In this document: piece by piece, positions 1 to 8,289 of the stretch
How positions within the stretch are numbered: the first letter of the stretch is position 1
Layout: every line of letters starts with the position of its first letter
Origin: Halomonas urmiana
GTDB taxonomy: Bacteria; Pseudomonadota; Gammaproteobacteria; Pseudomonadales; Halomonadaceae
Assembly (NCBI RefSeq): GCF_005780185.1
Contig: NZ_VBUI01000012.1
Coordinates: forward strand, 1-64,000
DNA length: 64,000 nucleotides
Direction: 5' to 3'
Program-made: the position numbers and the translations under genes
The notes under the pieces: model-generated
Seen by the model: the letters and a program-made list of their open reading frames with translations, nothing else
Databases searched by the model: none
What the model was told of the DNA's origin: nothing

Positions 1-22
1 AGCGTCTCCTTTCGCCCCCTGA

Positions 23-397
23 TCGGTTTATAAGAACAGGGTATCAGAGGGCACGACACTCATCCTGACATTGGGGGCCCTACGGCTGATCGAAGAACGT
101 CCTGCGCCATTGCCAAGCGTGGCCGAATTGGCCGAGCACTGCGCGTTATCGCGCAACCGCTTCGGCGAGTTGTTCAAGGCCGCGCTCGGCATGAGCCCCA
201 AGCAGTACCTCGAACAAAGGCGCATGCGACGGGCCATGTCGCTGCTGGTGCACGGCGATGCCAGCATCGCCGACATCGCCGAGCGACTCGCCTTCTGCGA
301 TGCCTACCATTTTAGCAAACGCTTCAAGGCGCTGACCGGGCTCAGCCCCCGACACTACCGCGCCCACGTACGCCGCTCGTTACCCGACCAGTCGTGA
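23..397 (+). pseudogene. AraC-family regulator, C-terminal HTH fragment
   Basis: The frame encodes an AraC-type DNA-binding domain of about 100 residues: first HTH around SVAELAEHCALSRNRFGELF, second HTH around ASIADIAERLAFCDAYHFSK, then the family signature FKALTGLSPRHYR. AraC-family proteins normally carry a ligand domain of 150-200 residues in front. Here an in-frame TGA lies at 20-22 and no other frame in bases 1-70 resembles the missing part, so only the DNA-binding end remains. A TTG at 71 is the first possible start. It is probably a truncated or frameshifted gene, although sequence left of the window could change that view. Confidence 0.6.
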
Positions 398-425
398 GCG
401 GCGCATGACGCGGGAGTGACAAAGG

Positions 426-1126
426 CTAGAGCCCAAGGCGTTCCTTGACCCGGCCAAAAGCGGCCAACGCCTCATCCAGATCGTCCTGCGTCAGGGCGGC
501 GGACATCTGCGTCCGAATCCGTGCCTTGCCCTTGGGCACGACCGGGTAAGAGAAGGCGATGACATAGACGCCTTCCTTCAGCATTTCCTCGGCGAAGCGC
601 GCCGCGAGGGCGGCATCATGCAGCATCACCGGCACGATGGGATGCTCACCGGGAAGCAGCTCAAAGCCCAGCGCCTCGAGTCCCCGACGCAGGTAGGCCG
701 TGTTGTCTTTCAGGCGATCACGCAACTCCCGGGATGTTGCCGCCAGCTCCAGGGCCTTCAGCGCACCGGCCACGACCGGCGGCGCCACAGTGTTGGAAAA
801 CAGGTAGGGACGCGAGCGCTGACGCAGCAGCTCGACGATCTCGCGACGGCCGCTGGTGTAACCGCCACTGGCTCCCCCCAGGGCCTTGCCCAGGGTGCCA
901 GTGAGGATATCCACGCGTCCCAGGCACCCCTTGTACTCATGGGTGCCGCGACCGCCGTCGCCGAGAAAGCCCGTCGCATGACAGTCGTCGACATGCACCA
1001 GCGCCCCGTAGCGCTCGGCCAGGTCACAGATCTCATCCAGCCGAGCGATATAGCCGTCCATCGAGAAGACGCCATCGGTGGTGATCAGCTTGAAGCGCGC
1101 TCCCGCCTCATCGGCCGCCTGCAACT
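426..1126 (-). pseudogene. kbl: kbl, 3' part (glycine C-acetyltransferase), split by insertion sequences
   Basis: This is the C-terminal 233 codons of 2-amino-3-ketobutyrate CoA ligase, the PLP enzyme that cleaves 2-amino-3-ketobutyrate with CoA to glycine and acetyl-CoA. The PLP-lysine region [16 protein letters not shown] and the C-terminal [17 protein letters not shown] motif are intact. The gene is cut at 1127-1132 by the IS21-family element. A sliver of coding sequence (DMADLEA, about 3583-3605) lies between the two insertion sequences, and the N-terminal part follows at 4841-5310. Removing both elements and one copy of each target duplication restores a continuous frame, so the insertions are recent. 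The enzyme cannot be made from this locus. Confidence 0.93.
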
Positions 1127-1199
1127 GTGCCTTATGCGACGTCAACTACTTTGACCGGTCGGCGACAATTAAAATGACCGGTTGGGTGGGTAGTTGTCG

Positions 1200-1973
1200 T
1201 CAGTCTGACGACGCGACTTTTCGTCCTTGTAGTTGACGTTGATAGGCGCGTTTCCGGTAGCTCTCTCCGCTCAGTTCCATCAGCGTGGCGTGGTGTACCA
1301 ACCGGTCGATGGCGGCCACCGCCATCATGCTGTCGGGGAAGATGCTGTCCCAGGCGCTGAACGGCTGGTTGGCGGTGATGATCAGGCTGGCCGACTCGTA
1401 ACGGTGAGCGATCAGCTCGAACAGCACCGACGTCTCGGCCTCGCTGCGTTGGACGTAGCCGATGTCGTCGATGATCAGCACCGCGTACTTGTCGAGCTTG
1501 GTCAGCACGTCGCTCAGCCGCAGGGCCTGCTTGGCGGCTTGGAGCTCCTGCACCAGGCCCGATGCCGTGGCGTAACGGACCCGGTACCCCTGGTCGATCA
1601 GTGCATGACCGAGCCCGGCGGCCACATGGCTCTTGCCCACGCCGGAGGGCCCGAACAGCAGCAGGTTGTGGGCCTGGTCGACCCACTGGGCATCCCCCGC
1701 CAGAGCGCTCAGCTGCCGGCGCTGCTCAGCCCCGATGGCGTCGAATTCGAAGGTCTCCAGGGTCTTGCCCACCGGCAGCCGGGCCTCCTTGAGGTGGCGG
1801 GCCAGTCGGCGCCGCTCGCGCTCGGCCAGTTCGTGCTCGCACAGGGCGGCCAGCGTCTGGGGCAGGCTCCAGCCCTCGGCCTGGGCGCGGGTCTCCAGCT
1901 GGGACCAGCAGGCGGCCATGGTGGGCAGGCGCAGTTGCCGCAGCAGCAGCGGCAGGGTCTGGGCGTCAGGCAT
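1200..1973 (-). CDS. istB: IS21-family helper ATPase IstB
   Basis: This 257-residue AAA+ protein is related to DnaC and assists the IstA transposase in target capture. It has Walker A (LLFGPSGVGKSH) near residue 105 and Walker B (AVLIIDDIGY) near residue 165, followed by ITANQPFSAW, typical of IstB. The ATG at 1973 is preferred over upstream in-frame codons because it overlaps the istA stop (ATGCCTGA, 8 nt), giving translational coupling as in other IS21 elements. It looks intact. Confidence 0.93.
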   Translation of the reverse strand: MPDAQTLPLLLRQLRLPTMAACWSQLETRAQAEGWSLPQTLAALCEHELAERERRRLARHLKEARLPVGKTLETFEFDAIGAEQRRQLSALAGDAQWVDQAHNLLLFGPSGVGKSHVAAGLGHALIDQGYRVRYATASGLVQELQAAKQALRLSDVLTKLDKYAVLIIDDIGYVQRSEAETSVLFELIAHRYESASLIITANQPFSAWDSIFPDSMMAVAAIDRLVHHATLMELSGESYRKRAYQRQLQGRKVASSD

Positions 1974-3489
1974 GGCGGCGCACCTCCGTGGCCGAGGTGG
2001 AGGGGAGCAGGACGTCATAGCTGGCGATCTCATGCTGCGTGACCTGAGGCAGCGCGATCACGCCCTTTGGTTTGGCAGCGAAGCGCGCCTGGAGGTCGGC
2101 CAGTGTGGGGCGCTCCCCGTGCTTCAGGGCCCCCAGCCAGTAGGTGGCGATGGCCTCGGCCTGGTCCTGCTCGGCCGCCAGCGCCAGGGCCCCGACGATG
2201 CGCTTGCAGGCCTCGGCGACCGGCCAGGCGGCGGTCAGCCGTGCGTACAGCTCACGCCAGTCGGCGCCCGGCAACAGCTCCTCACGGAACGTCAGCCCCG
2301 CCAGCGCACGGGGCTTGCGGACCAGCCAGCCGATCACGTGGCGATAGTCGATCACCCGTAGGCGGCCACTCGCCGGGGTGGCATGCAGACGCGGCAGCGT
2401 CAGCAGCACCTGCTGGGCGTGATGCAGCACCAGGCGGTCGTCGTAGAGGTGCACCCGCAGACGCTCGCCGATCAGCCGGGATGGCACCGAGTAGAGCACC
2501 TTGCGCACCTGGATAGTGCTGGAGGTGGTGACGCTGACCGTCAGCTCGGTGTAATCGGTGCCCGGTCGACTGGGCAACGGCCTCAGGGCATCGCGTTCGA
2601 TGGCGATGCGCGCCGCATTGCGGCGGTTGATGGCAGTGACCACCTCATCAAGGAACGCCTGGTAGGCGTCGAGACTGGCGAACGCCTGGGAGCCACGCAG
2701 CGTCAGGCGCTGTTGGAGACGCCGCTTGAAGTGGCCATGCGGCGACTCGATGCTGGCGTTCTCGTGCCCTCGCCCCGGATTGTTGCGGGTCGCCGTCATG
2801 CCGTAGTGGGCGCACAGGGCGGCATAGCGCTCGGTGAGATCCGTCTCGGCATCACGCCCCAGGTTGCGAAAGGCCGCCGATAGGCTGTCGGTACGGTGCT
2901 CTGCGGGGACACCGCCGAGACGCTCCAGCGCACCGGTCAGGCCTTCGGCCAGGGCCGTGTAGCTCTCGCCGCCCAGCACCACGCGTACGTGGCACCAGCC
3001 GCTGAAGGCCAGGCGGAAGTGATAGAGCCGGTGCTCCAGCGGCTCCCCGGCGACGGTGATGACGAGACCCTTGAGCTCAGTGAAGTCGGAGAGACCGCGC
3101 AGCCCCGGGCCATGGGTCTGCGGAAACATCACCTCCTTGTCCGGCCCATGGGCGGCCCGCCAGCCCTTGACCCGGCGCTGCAGGGTACGCAGCAGGCTAT
3201 CGGGGTACTGGCCGGGATACTGCTCCTGCAACCACTCCAGCAGGGTCAGAGCCTGCAGGTTCGGGGTAGTCGTCAGCTGGGGGACGACCACATCGTCCCA
3301 CACATCGGTGAAGGGATCAGGCCGGGTTCGCCACTGGCGAGGGGCCGATGGCTCGGGGGATTCGGCACGTCGCTCGAGGCGGCGGGCGGTGCTGACGGAG
3401 AGGCCGGCCTTGGCGGCGGCGACCTCCTGGGCCTGGCCTTGCTGACGTTGCGACATATAGAGCGTGACCTGTTGGCTGGTGACCGCCAT
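1966..3489 (-). CDS. istA: IS21-family transposase IstA
   Basis: This is a DDE transposase of 507 residues. It has an N-terminal HTH (AAKAGLSVSTARRLERR), a retroviral-integrase-like core (DFTELKGLVITVAGEP and RLAFSGWCHVRVVLGG, then NPGRGHENASIESPHGHFKRRL with the catalytic glutamate) and a C-terminal Mu-type domain. The ATG at 3489 has a GGGAG Shine-Dalgarno 6 nt upstream and fits better than the TTG or GTG codons that extend the frame to 3522. It forms an operon with istB and appears full length, so the element may still be mobile. Confidence 0.93.
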   Translation of the reverse strand: MAVTSQQVTLYMSQRQQGQAQEVAAAKAGLSVSTARRLERRAESPEPSAPRQWRTRPDPFTDVWDDVVVPQLTTTPNLQALTLLEWLQEQYPGQYPDSLLRTLQRRVKGWRAAHGPDKEVMFPQTHGPGLRGLSDFTELKGLVITVAGEPLEHRLYHFRLAFSGWCHVRVVLGGESYTALAEGLTGALERLGGVPAEHRTDSLSAAFRNLGRDAETDLTERYAALCAHYGMTATRNNPGRGHENASIESPHGHFKRRLQQRLTLRGSQAFASLDAYQAFLDEVVTAINRRNAARIAIERDALRPLPSRPGTDYTELTVSVTTSSTIQVRKVLYSVPSRLIGERLRVHLYDDRLVLHHAQQVLLTLPRLHATPASGRLRVIDYRHVIGWLVRKPRALAGLTFREELLPGADWRELYARLTAAWPVAEACKRIVGALALAAEQDQAEAIATYWLGALKHGERPTLADLQARFAAKPKGVIALPQVTQHEIASYDVLLPSTSATEVRRHA

Positions 3490-3668
3490 ACCGGCTCCCT
3501 GGTGGGTCGGACGAGCGGTCAAGCTTAGGGCAACCGGTCAGAATAGTTGTCGTCCACCGGTCAGAGTAATTGTCGCTCTATAGTGCCTCCAGGTCCGCCA
3601 TATCGTGAAGTGGTCCAATTGGAGCGGACACCCCGATAAGCCTCATAATGGAGGCAATGGAGGTGTTC

Positions 3669-3962
3669 ATGACCAAGAAGACTCGACGTCGGTTTTCCGA
3701 TGAATTCAAGGCGGATGCGGTGAGCCTGGTGATCGATCAGGGGTATTCCGTATCCGAGGCTGCTCGACGCCTGGGCGTGGAGCGCAGCGTACTGGACCGC
3801 TGGTGCCGCAAGCACCGTCAGCAGGACGCCGGAAGCCTGGAGCGGCAGGAGGACGATCGCGACGCCGAGATCAAAAAGCTCCGCGAAGAAGTGCGTAAGC
3901 TACAGATTGAAAAGGATATTTTAAAAAAGGCGGCGGCCTTCTTCGCCAAAGAGTCGAGCTGA
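3669..3962 (+). CDS. IS3-family OrfA (HTH/leucine zipper)
   Basis: This 97-residue protein has an N-terminal HTH (RRFSDEFKADAVSLV, then YSVSEAARRLGVERSVLDRW) and a C-terminal heptad-rich stretch ending [17 protein letters not shown], both typical of IS3 OrfA. The ATG at 3669 has GGAGG about 7 nt upstream and is preferred over the upstream ATG at 3648. A slippery heptamer A AAA AAG at 3923-3929, in the zero frame, is the expected programmed -1 frameshift site that makes the OrfAB transposase. Used alone, OrfA binds the ends and regulates transposition in this family. Confidence 0.92.
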   Translation: MTKKTRRRFSDEFKADAVSLVIDQGYSVSEAARRLGVERSVLDRWCRKHRQQDAGSLERQEDDRDAEIKKLREEVRKLQIEKDILKKAAAFFAKESS

Positions 3963-4810
3963 GATACCAGTTCATCGAGTCGGAGAAGGCCACCTATCCC
4001 GTGGCCGTGTTGTGTCGGGTCATGCAGGTCAGCCGGAGTGGTTTTTATGCCTGGCGACGACGTGGCCCTGATGACCAGCATCAGGCCCTGCTCCACGAAG
4101 TCAGAGAGATTCATCGCCAGAAGCGTGGCAGCTATGGCAGCCGCCGCATGGCCAGAGAACTGCGACGCCGAGGCTACGACGTCGGCCGTTACCAGGCCCG
4201 CAGCCTGATGCGGGAAGCCGGTGTAGAGGCACGTCAGCGGCGCCGCTGGCGACATACGACCGACAGTGAGCACAGTCTGCCGGTGGCGCCCAACCTACTG
4301 AACCGCCAGTTCATGGTGGCGGCACCGAATCGGGCCTGGGTGGCCGATATCACGGCGATCTGGACGCTGGAAGGGTGGCTCTATCTGGCGGCGGTACTCG
4401 ACCTCCACGATCGGCAGTTGGTGGGCTGGGCGATGGCCGATCACATGCGCACGCAGTTGGTCCTGAACGCCTTGGAAATGGCCGTAGGTCGCCGGCAGCC
4501 CTTGAGAGGGCTGATCCATCATAGCGATCGCGGCAGCCAATACGCGTCGCATGAGTACCGCGGCACGCTGGTCCGGCATGGATTCCAGGCTTCGATGAGC
4601 CGCAAGGGGAACTGCTGGGACAACGCGGTCATGGAGCGCTTCTTCGGCTCACTGAAAAGCGAGTGGCTGGCGGGCCAGCGGTATGCGAGCCGACAGGCAG
4701 CGCGGCGGGACGTGATTGATTACATCGAGATGGAGTACAACAGCTGCCGGCTCCACTCGACCCTGGGCTACCAGACGCCGAGGGAGATTGAATTGGCAGC
4801 TGTAGCTTGA
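3929..4810 (+). CDS. IS3-family transposase OrfB (made by -1 frameshift as OrfAB)
   Basis: This is the catalytic half of the transposase. After the slip at 3923-3929 the -1 frame is open to 4810 and reads [21 protein letters not shown] and then an HTH_21 segment ([20 protein letters not shown]). The rve integrase core follows: [11 protein letters not shown] (first Asp), [14 protein letters not shown] (second Asp) and [19 protein letters not shown] (Glu). An unframeshifted start at GTG 4001 is possible, but the coding resemblance begins upstream of it. The element looks intact. Confidence 0.92.
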   Translation, partial: GGGLLRQRVELRYQFIESEKATYPVAVLCRVMQVSRSGFYAWRRRGPDDQHQALLHEVREIHRQKRGSYGSRRMARELRRRGYDVGRYQARSLMREAGVEARQRRRWRHTTDSEHSLPVAPNLLNRQFMVAAPNRAWVADITAIWTLEGWLYLAAVLDLHDRQLVGWAMADHMRTQLVLNALEMAVGRRQPLRGLIHHSDRGSQYASHEYRGTLVRHGFQASMSRKGNCWDNAVMERFFGSLKSEWLAGQRYASRQAARRDVIDYIEMEYNSCRLHSTLGYQTPREIELAAVA

Positions 4811-4840
4811 AAATGTGTCCGCTCTGACTTGACCAGAACA

Positions 4841-5310
4841 TCGCTATTGCGATAGCGATAGCGACGCGCCTTGCACAGGCGTACACCGTCGATGATGCTG
4901 GCGTGATTGAGCTCATCGGAGATCACCGCGTCCTCGGGACCCAGTAGGGTCTCGAAGAGCCCACCGTTGGCATCGAAACAGGACGGATAAAGGATGGTGT
5001 CCTCGGTGCCGAGAAACTCGCTGAGCCGCGCTTCGAGGTCCTTGTGCAATGTCTGAGTGCCACAGATAAAGCGCACAGACGCCAGACCATATCCCCACGT
5101 ATCCAGCCCTTCCCGGGCGGCCGACTGAACCGCCGGGTGTTGGGCCAGCCCCAGGTAGTTGTTGGCGCAGAGATTCAGCACCTCTCCGTCGTTTGCCACG
5201 CCGACATGCGCCCCTTGAGCCGTAGCCAATTCGCGCTCGCGCTTGTAGAGGCCGGCTGACTCGATTTCAGCAAGCTCGTTGCGCAGATGTTCCTGAAAAT
5301 TACCGTACAT
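4841..5310 (-). pseudogene. kbl: kbl, 5' part (glycine C-acetyltransferase)
   Basis: This is the N-terminal part of the same kbl gene. Kbl features are clear: [46 protein letters not shown] and [20 protein letters not shown]. The frame runs into the IS3 end after YRNSD. The ATG at 5310 has AAGGA 9 nt upstream and lies 49 bp after the tdh stop, so the original operon was tdh-kbl, as in other proteobacteria. Any translated product would lack the PLP lysine and be inactive. Confidence 0.93.
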
Positions 5311-5359
5311 GATGTGCAGTCCTTGGTTGTCCGTCTTCGTCACCACGCCTCGCGGAGGC

Positions 5360-6385
5360 TCAGTCCCAGCTCAGGACCACCTTGCTGGCCTCCCCCTCCA
5401 GCATCGCCTGGAAGCCCTGCTCGAACTCGGTGTAGTGCAGGCGATGGGTGATCACCGGCGAGATATCAAGCCCGGACTCGACGAACACGGACATCTTGTA
5501 CCAGGTCTCGTACATCTCGCGCCCGTAGACTCCACGGATGGTCAGCATGTTGAAGATCACGGTGTTCCAATCGATCGCCGTGTCCTCGGCAGGAATGCCG
5601 AGCATGGCGACCCGACCGCCGTGACACATGCTGGCCAGCATGCTCTTCAGGGCTTCGGGGCTGCCCGACATCTCAAGCCCGACATCGAAGCCTTCGCTCA
5701 TGCCCAGCGATTGCTGGACCTCGGCCAGGCTCTCCTCCTGCACATTGACGGTGCGCGTGGCCCCCAGTCGTTTGGCCAAGGCCAAGCGATCCGGATTGAG
5801 GTCGGTGATCACCACATGACGCGCCCCAGCATGCCGACAGACGGCCGCCGCCATGGCCCCGATCGGTCCGGCGCCGGTGATCAGGACGTCTTACCCCAGG
5901 ACGTCGAACTGCAGCGCTGTGTGCACCGCATTGCCCAGCGGGTCGAACAGAGACGCCACATCCAGGTCGATACCCGGCCGATGCTCCCAGACATTCGACA
6001 TCGGCAACGACACGTATTCGGCGAAGGCACCGGAGCGATTGACGCCAATGCCAGGGGTGTGGGGACAGAGATGGCGACGCCCTGCCAGGCAGTTGCGGCA
6101 CCGCCCGCAAACGACATGCCCCTCTCCCGACACAATCTGGCCAGGGTGGAAATCATTGACGTTGGAACCGACCTCGACGATCTCGCCGACGAACTCATGA
6201 CCGACCACCATGGGCACCGGGATGGTCTTAGCCGCCCAGTTATCCCACTTATAGATATGCAGATCGGTCCCACATATCGCCGTGCGTTTCACCTTGACCA
6301 GCACATCGTTGATGCCGACCTCAGGCATCGGCACGTCTTCCAGCCATAGACCGGGGGCTGCTTCTCGCTTGACCAACGCCTTCAT
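5360..6385 (-). pseudogene. tdh: L-threonine 3-dehydrogenase with an in-frame stop
   Basis: This encodes a zinc-dependent medium-chain dehydrogenase that oxidises threonine to 2-amino-3-ketobutyrate, the substrate of Kbl. Zinc and catalytic motifs are present ([48 protein letters not shown]), as is the Rossmann motif GAGPIG. A TAA at 5891-5893 falls exactly where the family has Glu ([17 protein letters not shown]), a one-base GAA-to-TAA change that cuts the protein at residue 164 of 341. The rest is undamaged, so the mutation is recent or a base-call error. The 49-bp gap to kbl indicates one operon. Confidence 0.9.
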
Positions 6386-6464
6386 GCGCCTCTCCTACTA
6401 ATTGTGAGTGGTCTTCTTGAGTGCCCCCATGGCTGGCAATCTCTGCCGGGATGATTACCATGAA

Positions 6465-6528
6465 GGAATTAATTCCAGCATAATGGAAAACATCCCTTAT
6501 GAAAGAAAAAAATTCCATTATATTGGAT
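6465..6528. promoter_or_regulatory. Operator array between tdh and the HTH-cupin regulator
   Basis: Two 16-bp sites share the pattern TTCCA-N6-TGGAW: TTCCAGCATAATGGAA at 6473-6488 and TTCCATTATATTGGAT at 6513-6528, with starts 40 bp apart. A further palindrome GGAATTAATTCC (6465-6476) overlaps the first. They lie in an AT-rich island between the divergent tdh and regulator genes. The likely ligand is the adjacent HTH-cupin protein acting on both promoters; that assignment is inference. Confidence 0.6.
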
Positions 6529-6558
6529 AGGAGTCCAAGAGTGACCAACACGCACCCC

Positions 6559-6590
6559 GACGCCATGACGCCATGACGCCATGACGCCAT
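6559..6590 (+). repeat. Four tandem 8-bp repeats spanning the regulator start codon
   Basis: There are four perfect copies of GACGCCAT. Each internal copy supplies an ATG (6565, 6573, 6581), and because 8 is not a multiple of 3 each ATG is in a different frame. A GTG at 6541 has an AGGAG Shine-Dalgarno 7 nt upstream and is in frame with ATG 6565; that frame stops at TGA 6574-6576. The ATG at 6573 overlaps that stop and its own frame ends at TGA 6582-6584, which overlaps ATG 6581, the start of the regulator. Confidence 0.85.
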
Positions 6591-7165
6591 CAGAGGCATC
6601 CCACCAGCCGCCACAGGGCGGCCAGCTGCTCTGCGACCGCGTCATCGAGCTGCGCAAGAAGCGCGGCCTGACACTGGACCAGCTGGCCTCCGCCTGCGGC
6701 GTTAGCCGCTCGATGCTCAGCCAGATCGAACGCGGACGCGCCAATCCCACCCTGGCGGTGACCCTGCGCATCGCCCAGGCCTTCGGGCTCAGCATCGGCG
6801 ATCTCGTCGACCAGCCTTGGACCGCCTCCACCATCGAGGTGGTGCGCGGCGACGATGCCACCCACCTGTTCCGCGACGATCGGGAGTGCCGCATCCGGAC
6901 CCTCTCGCCGTTGCATCTCGAGAAGCACGTGGAGTTCTACGAACTGCGCATCGCCCCACGGGCCAGCCTGCGCAGTGCCCCCCACTTTGAAGGCACACGG
7001 GAATTATTGACCATCACCCGGGGCCGTGCCCGGGTGGTGGCCGGCGACAGCGACTGCCAGCTGACGGAGGGGGATTCAGCGCACTATCACGCCGACCAGG
7101 AACACGTGATCGAGAACGTCAGCGACGACGAGCTGCTGGCTTTCCTGGTCGTCACCTACGAGTAA
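6581..7165 (+). CDS. XRE-family HTH-cupin transcriptional regulator
   Basis: This protein of 194 residues has an HTH_3 domain at about residues 18-75 (LRKKRGLTLDQLASACGVSR, SMLSQIERGRANPTLAVTLRIA) and a C-terminal cupin at about 110-190 (RASLRSAPHFEGTRELLTITRGRARVV, YHADQEHVIENVSDDE). Regulators of this class sense a small metabolite through the cupin. It is divergent from tdh-kbl across two TTCCA-N6-TGGAW sites, so it probably controls threonine catabolism. ATG 6581 has no Shine-Dalgarno of its own; the only good one serves GTG 6541, out of frame at the present repeat number. The gene ends 10 nt inside the convergent SnoaL gene. Confidence 0.85.
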   Translation: MTPSEASHQPPQGGQLLCDRVIELRKKRGLTLDQLASACGVSRSMLSQIERGRANPTLAVTLRIAQAFGLSIGDLVDQPWTASTIEVVRGDDATHLFRDDRECRIRTLSPLHLEKHVEFYELRIAPRASLRSAPHFEGTRELLTITRGRARVVAGDSDCQLTEGDSAHYHADQEHVIENVSDDELLAFLVVTYE

Positions 7166-8172
7166 TCGGTGCCCACCAGCCCGGCGGTACGCTCGAGGAT
7201 GTCGAGCCCCTGCTGCTTCAGCCAATATGGCAGATCGATCAACACCCAGTTTTCAGCCAATTTGTCGCCCTCGCGGCGATAGATATCGACGACCCGCATA
7301 TCGGCGGGCACCTCGCCACCGGGCAAACCAAGGAAGCCCCCGGTGGGCGTGTTGGTAAGATTCGGCCAGCCGAAGAAACCGGCGTAGTTGCCCTCAGCGA
7401 AGCGGGTGATGTGGCCGTTGAAGATCTTGCCCTTCAGGCCCTGACGGAAGGGATACTGATGCTGTTCCTGATAGCGCGGGATAGTGTAGGTGGCCCCGAT
7501 GCCGGCGGGGCCGTACCAGATCATGTCGTCGTGCCAGCTGCGCGCCAACACCTCGGGGGGACAGCGGTCGTTGCCACTCTTGTTGAGGGCAGTCAGGTCA
7601 TCGACCATCCGGTTGACCAGCGACAGGGTCTTCTCGCCTTCTGCGGGGGCCTGGTCGTCGAACAGCAGGCCATCATGAGTTCGGGGGCCGGGATAGACGA
7701 AGGAGGCACCGGTCTGGAGCGGCAGGGGCTGGATCCCGGCCTGGTGCATCACATCGATGATGTCGCAGAAGAATCCGCTGCGCACGATCCTGCCGTCGCG
7801 AATACAGTGGAAGTCCGCGTAGCGCAGGAAGCCGATCTTGCGGGTCGCCGGGATACCCAGCCAGGGGCGGTCTCGCAGCCCCATGAAGTGGCCCATGCTG
7901 ACCACCCAGTCGCTACCGTCGGCGGCGTTGGTGCCGGCGAAGAACACATCCTGACGGCGCTGGACCGAGGACCAGCTAGCGAGGAAAGGCTGCCAGAAGG
8001 CCTCGGCAATGGCCTCCGCTCCGTACTGCTCACCGAAGGGGTGAACGCCACGCCAATGGCTATCGGCGCTGGTGTAGGTGGCGAGAATGTCGGTGACGCT
8101 TTCCGGCGTGGCAGCTTCCAGCTCGCGATAGAAGTCGAGAATCAGGGCCTTGTTGGCTTGATGTACGGTCAT
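7156..8172 (-). CDS. Two-domain SnoaL/NTF2-fold protein (copy A)
   Basis: This is 338 residues that I read as two NTF2-like domains. The first (about 1-165) contains HWRGVHPFGEQYGAEAIAE and RKIGFLRYADFHCIRDGRIV. The second (about 185-335) contains ARSWHDDMIWYGPAGIGATY, AGFFGWPNL and ENWVLIDLPYWLKQQGLDIL. SnoaL-fold proteins include polyketide cyclases, isomerases and dehydratases, and no specific reaction can be assigned. It is closely related to the protein at 16316-17371 (shared WYGPAGIG, GWPN, ENWV.IDL). The ATG at 8172 is preferred because the first domain begins MTVHQANKALILDFY. It closes the minus-strand catabolic region downstream of the porin gene. Confidence 0.7.
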   Translation of the reverse strand: MTVHQANKALILDFYRELEAATPESVTDILATYTSADSHWRGVHPFGEQYGAEAIAEAFWQPFLASWSSVQRRQDVFFAGTNAADGSDWVVSMGHFMGLRDRPWLGIPATRKIGFLRYADFHCIRDGRIVRSGFFCDIIDVMHQAGIQPLPLQTGASFVYPGPRTHDGLLFDDQAPAEGEKTLSLVNRMVDDLTALNKSGNDRCPPEVLARSWHDDMIWYGPAGIGATYTIPRYQEQHQYPFRQGLKGKIFNGHITRFAEGNYAGFFGWPNLTNTPTGGFLGLPGGEVPADMRVVDIYRREGDKLAENWVLIDLPYWLKQQGLDILERTAGLVGTDYS

Positions 8173-8289
8173 GATCAATTTCCGAACGGGAATGGAATCG
8201 AGAGCGCTCGGCAACCTCAGTCGCCGAGCGCGGTGATGTCACCCACAATGTACTACGTATGCATAACAGCGAGAACCATGGCGCACCGC

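Larger units (their letters stand above)
1133..3582. mobile_element. IS21-family insertion sequence, 2450 bp, complete
   Basis: The element carries istA and istB on the minus strand. Its ends align without gaps over about 27 bp: both begin TAT and both contain ACTNTGACCGGT (left end read on plus, right end read on minus). A second TGACCGGTTG copy sits just inside each end, as expected for the multiple terminal repeats of IS21 elements. The 6-bp sequence GTGCCT flanks it at 1127-1132 and 3583-3588. Deleting the element plus one GTGCCT restores the kbl reading frame, which fixes the boundaries to the base. Confidence 0.93.
3606..4840. mobile_element. IS3-family insertion sequence, 1235 bp, complete
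   Basis: The element has orfA and orfB on the plus strand in a -1 frameshift arrangement. The terminal inverted repeats are 26 bp, start TG, and share TGGTC..(A/G)GAGCGGACAC. The 3-bp TCG is duplicated at 3603-3605 and 4841-4843. It sits in kbl 23 bp from the IS21 element, in the opposite orientation. Removing it with one TCG restores the kbl codons NSDMADLEA. Confidence 0.92.

Noticed and set aside
8245..8263. Possible fifth LacI operator (ATGTACTACGTATGCATA) upstream of SnoaL A
   Set aside because: The right half ACGTATGCA fits, but the left half is out of register by one base. Too weak to count with the other four.
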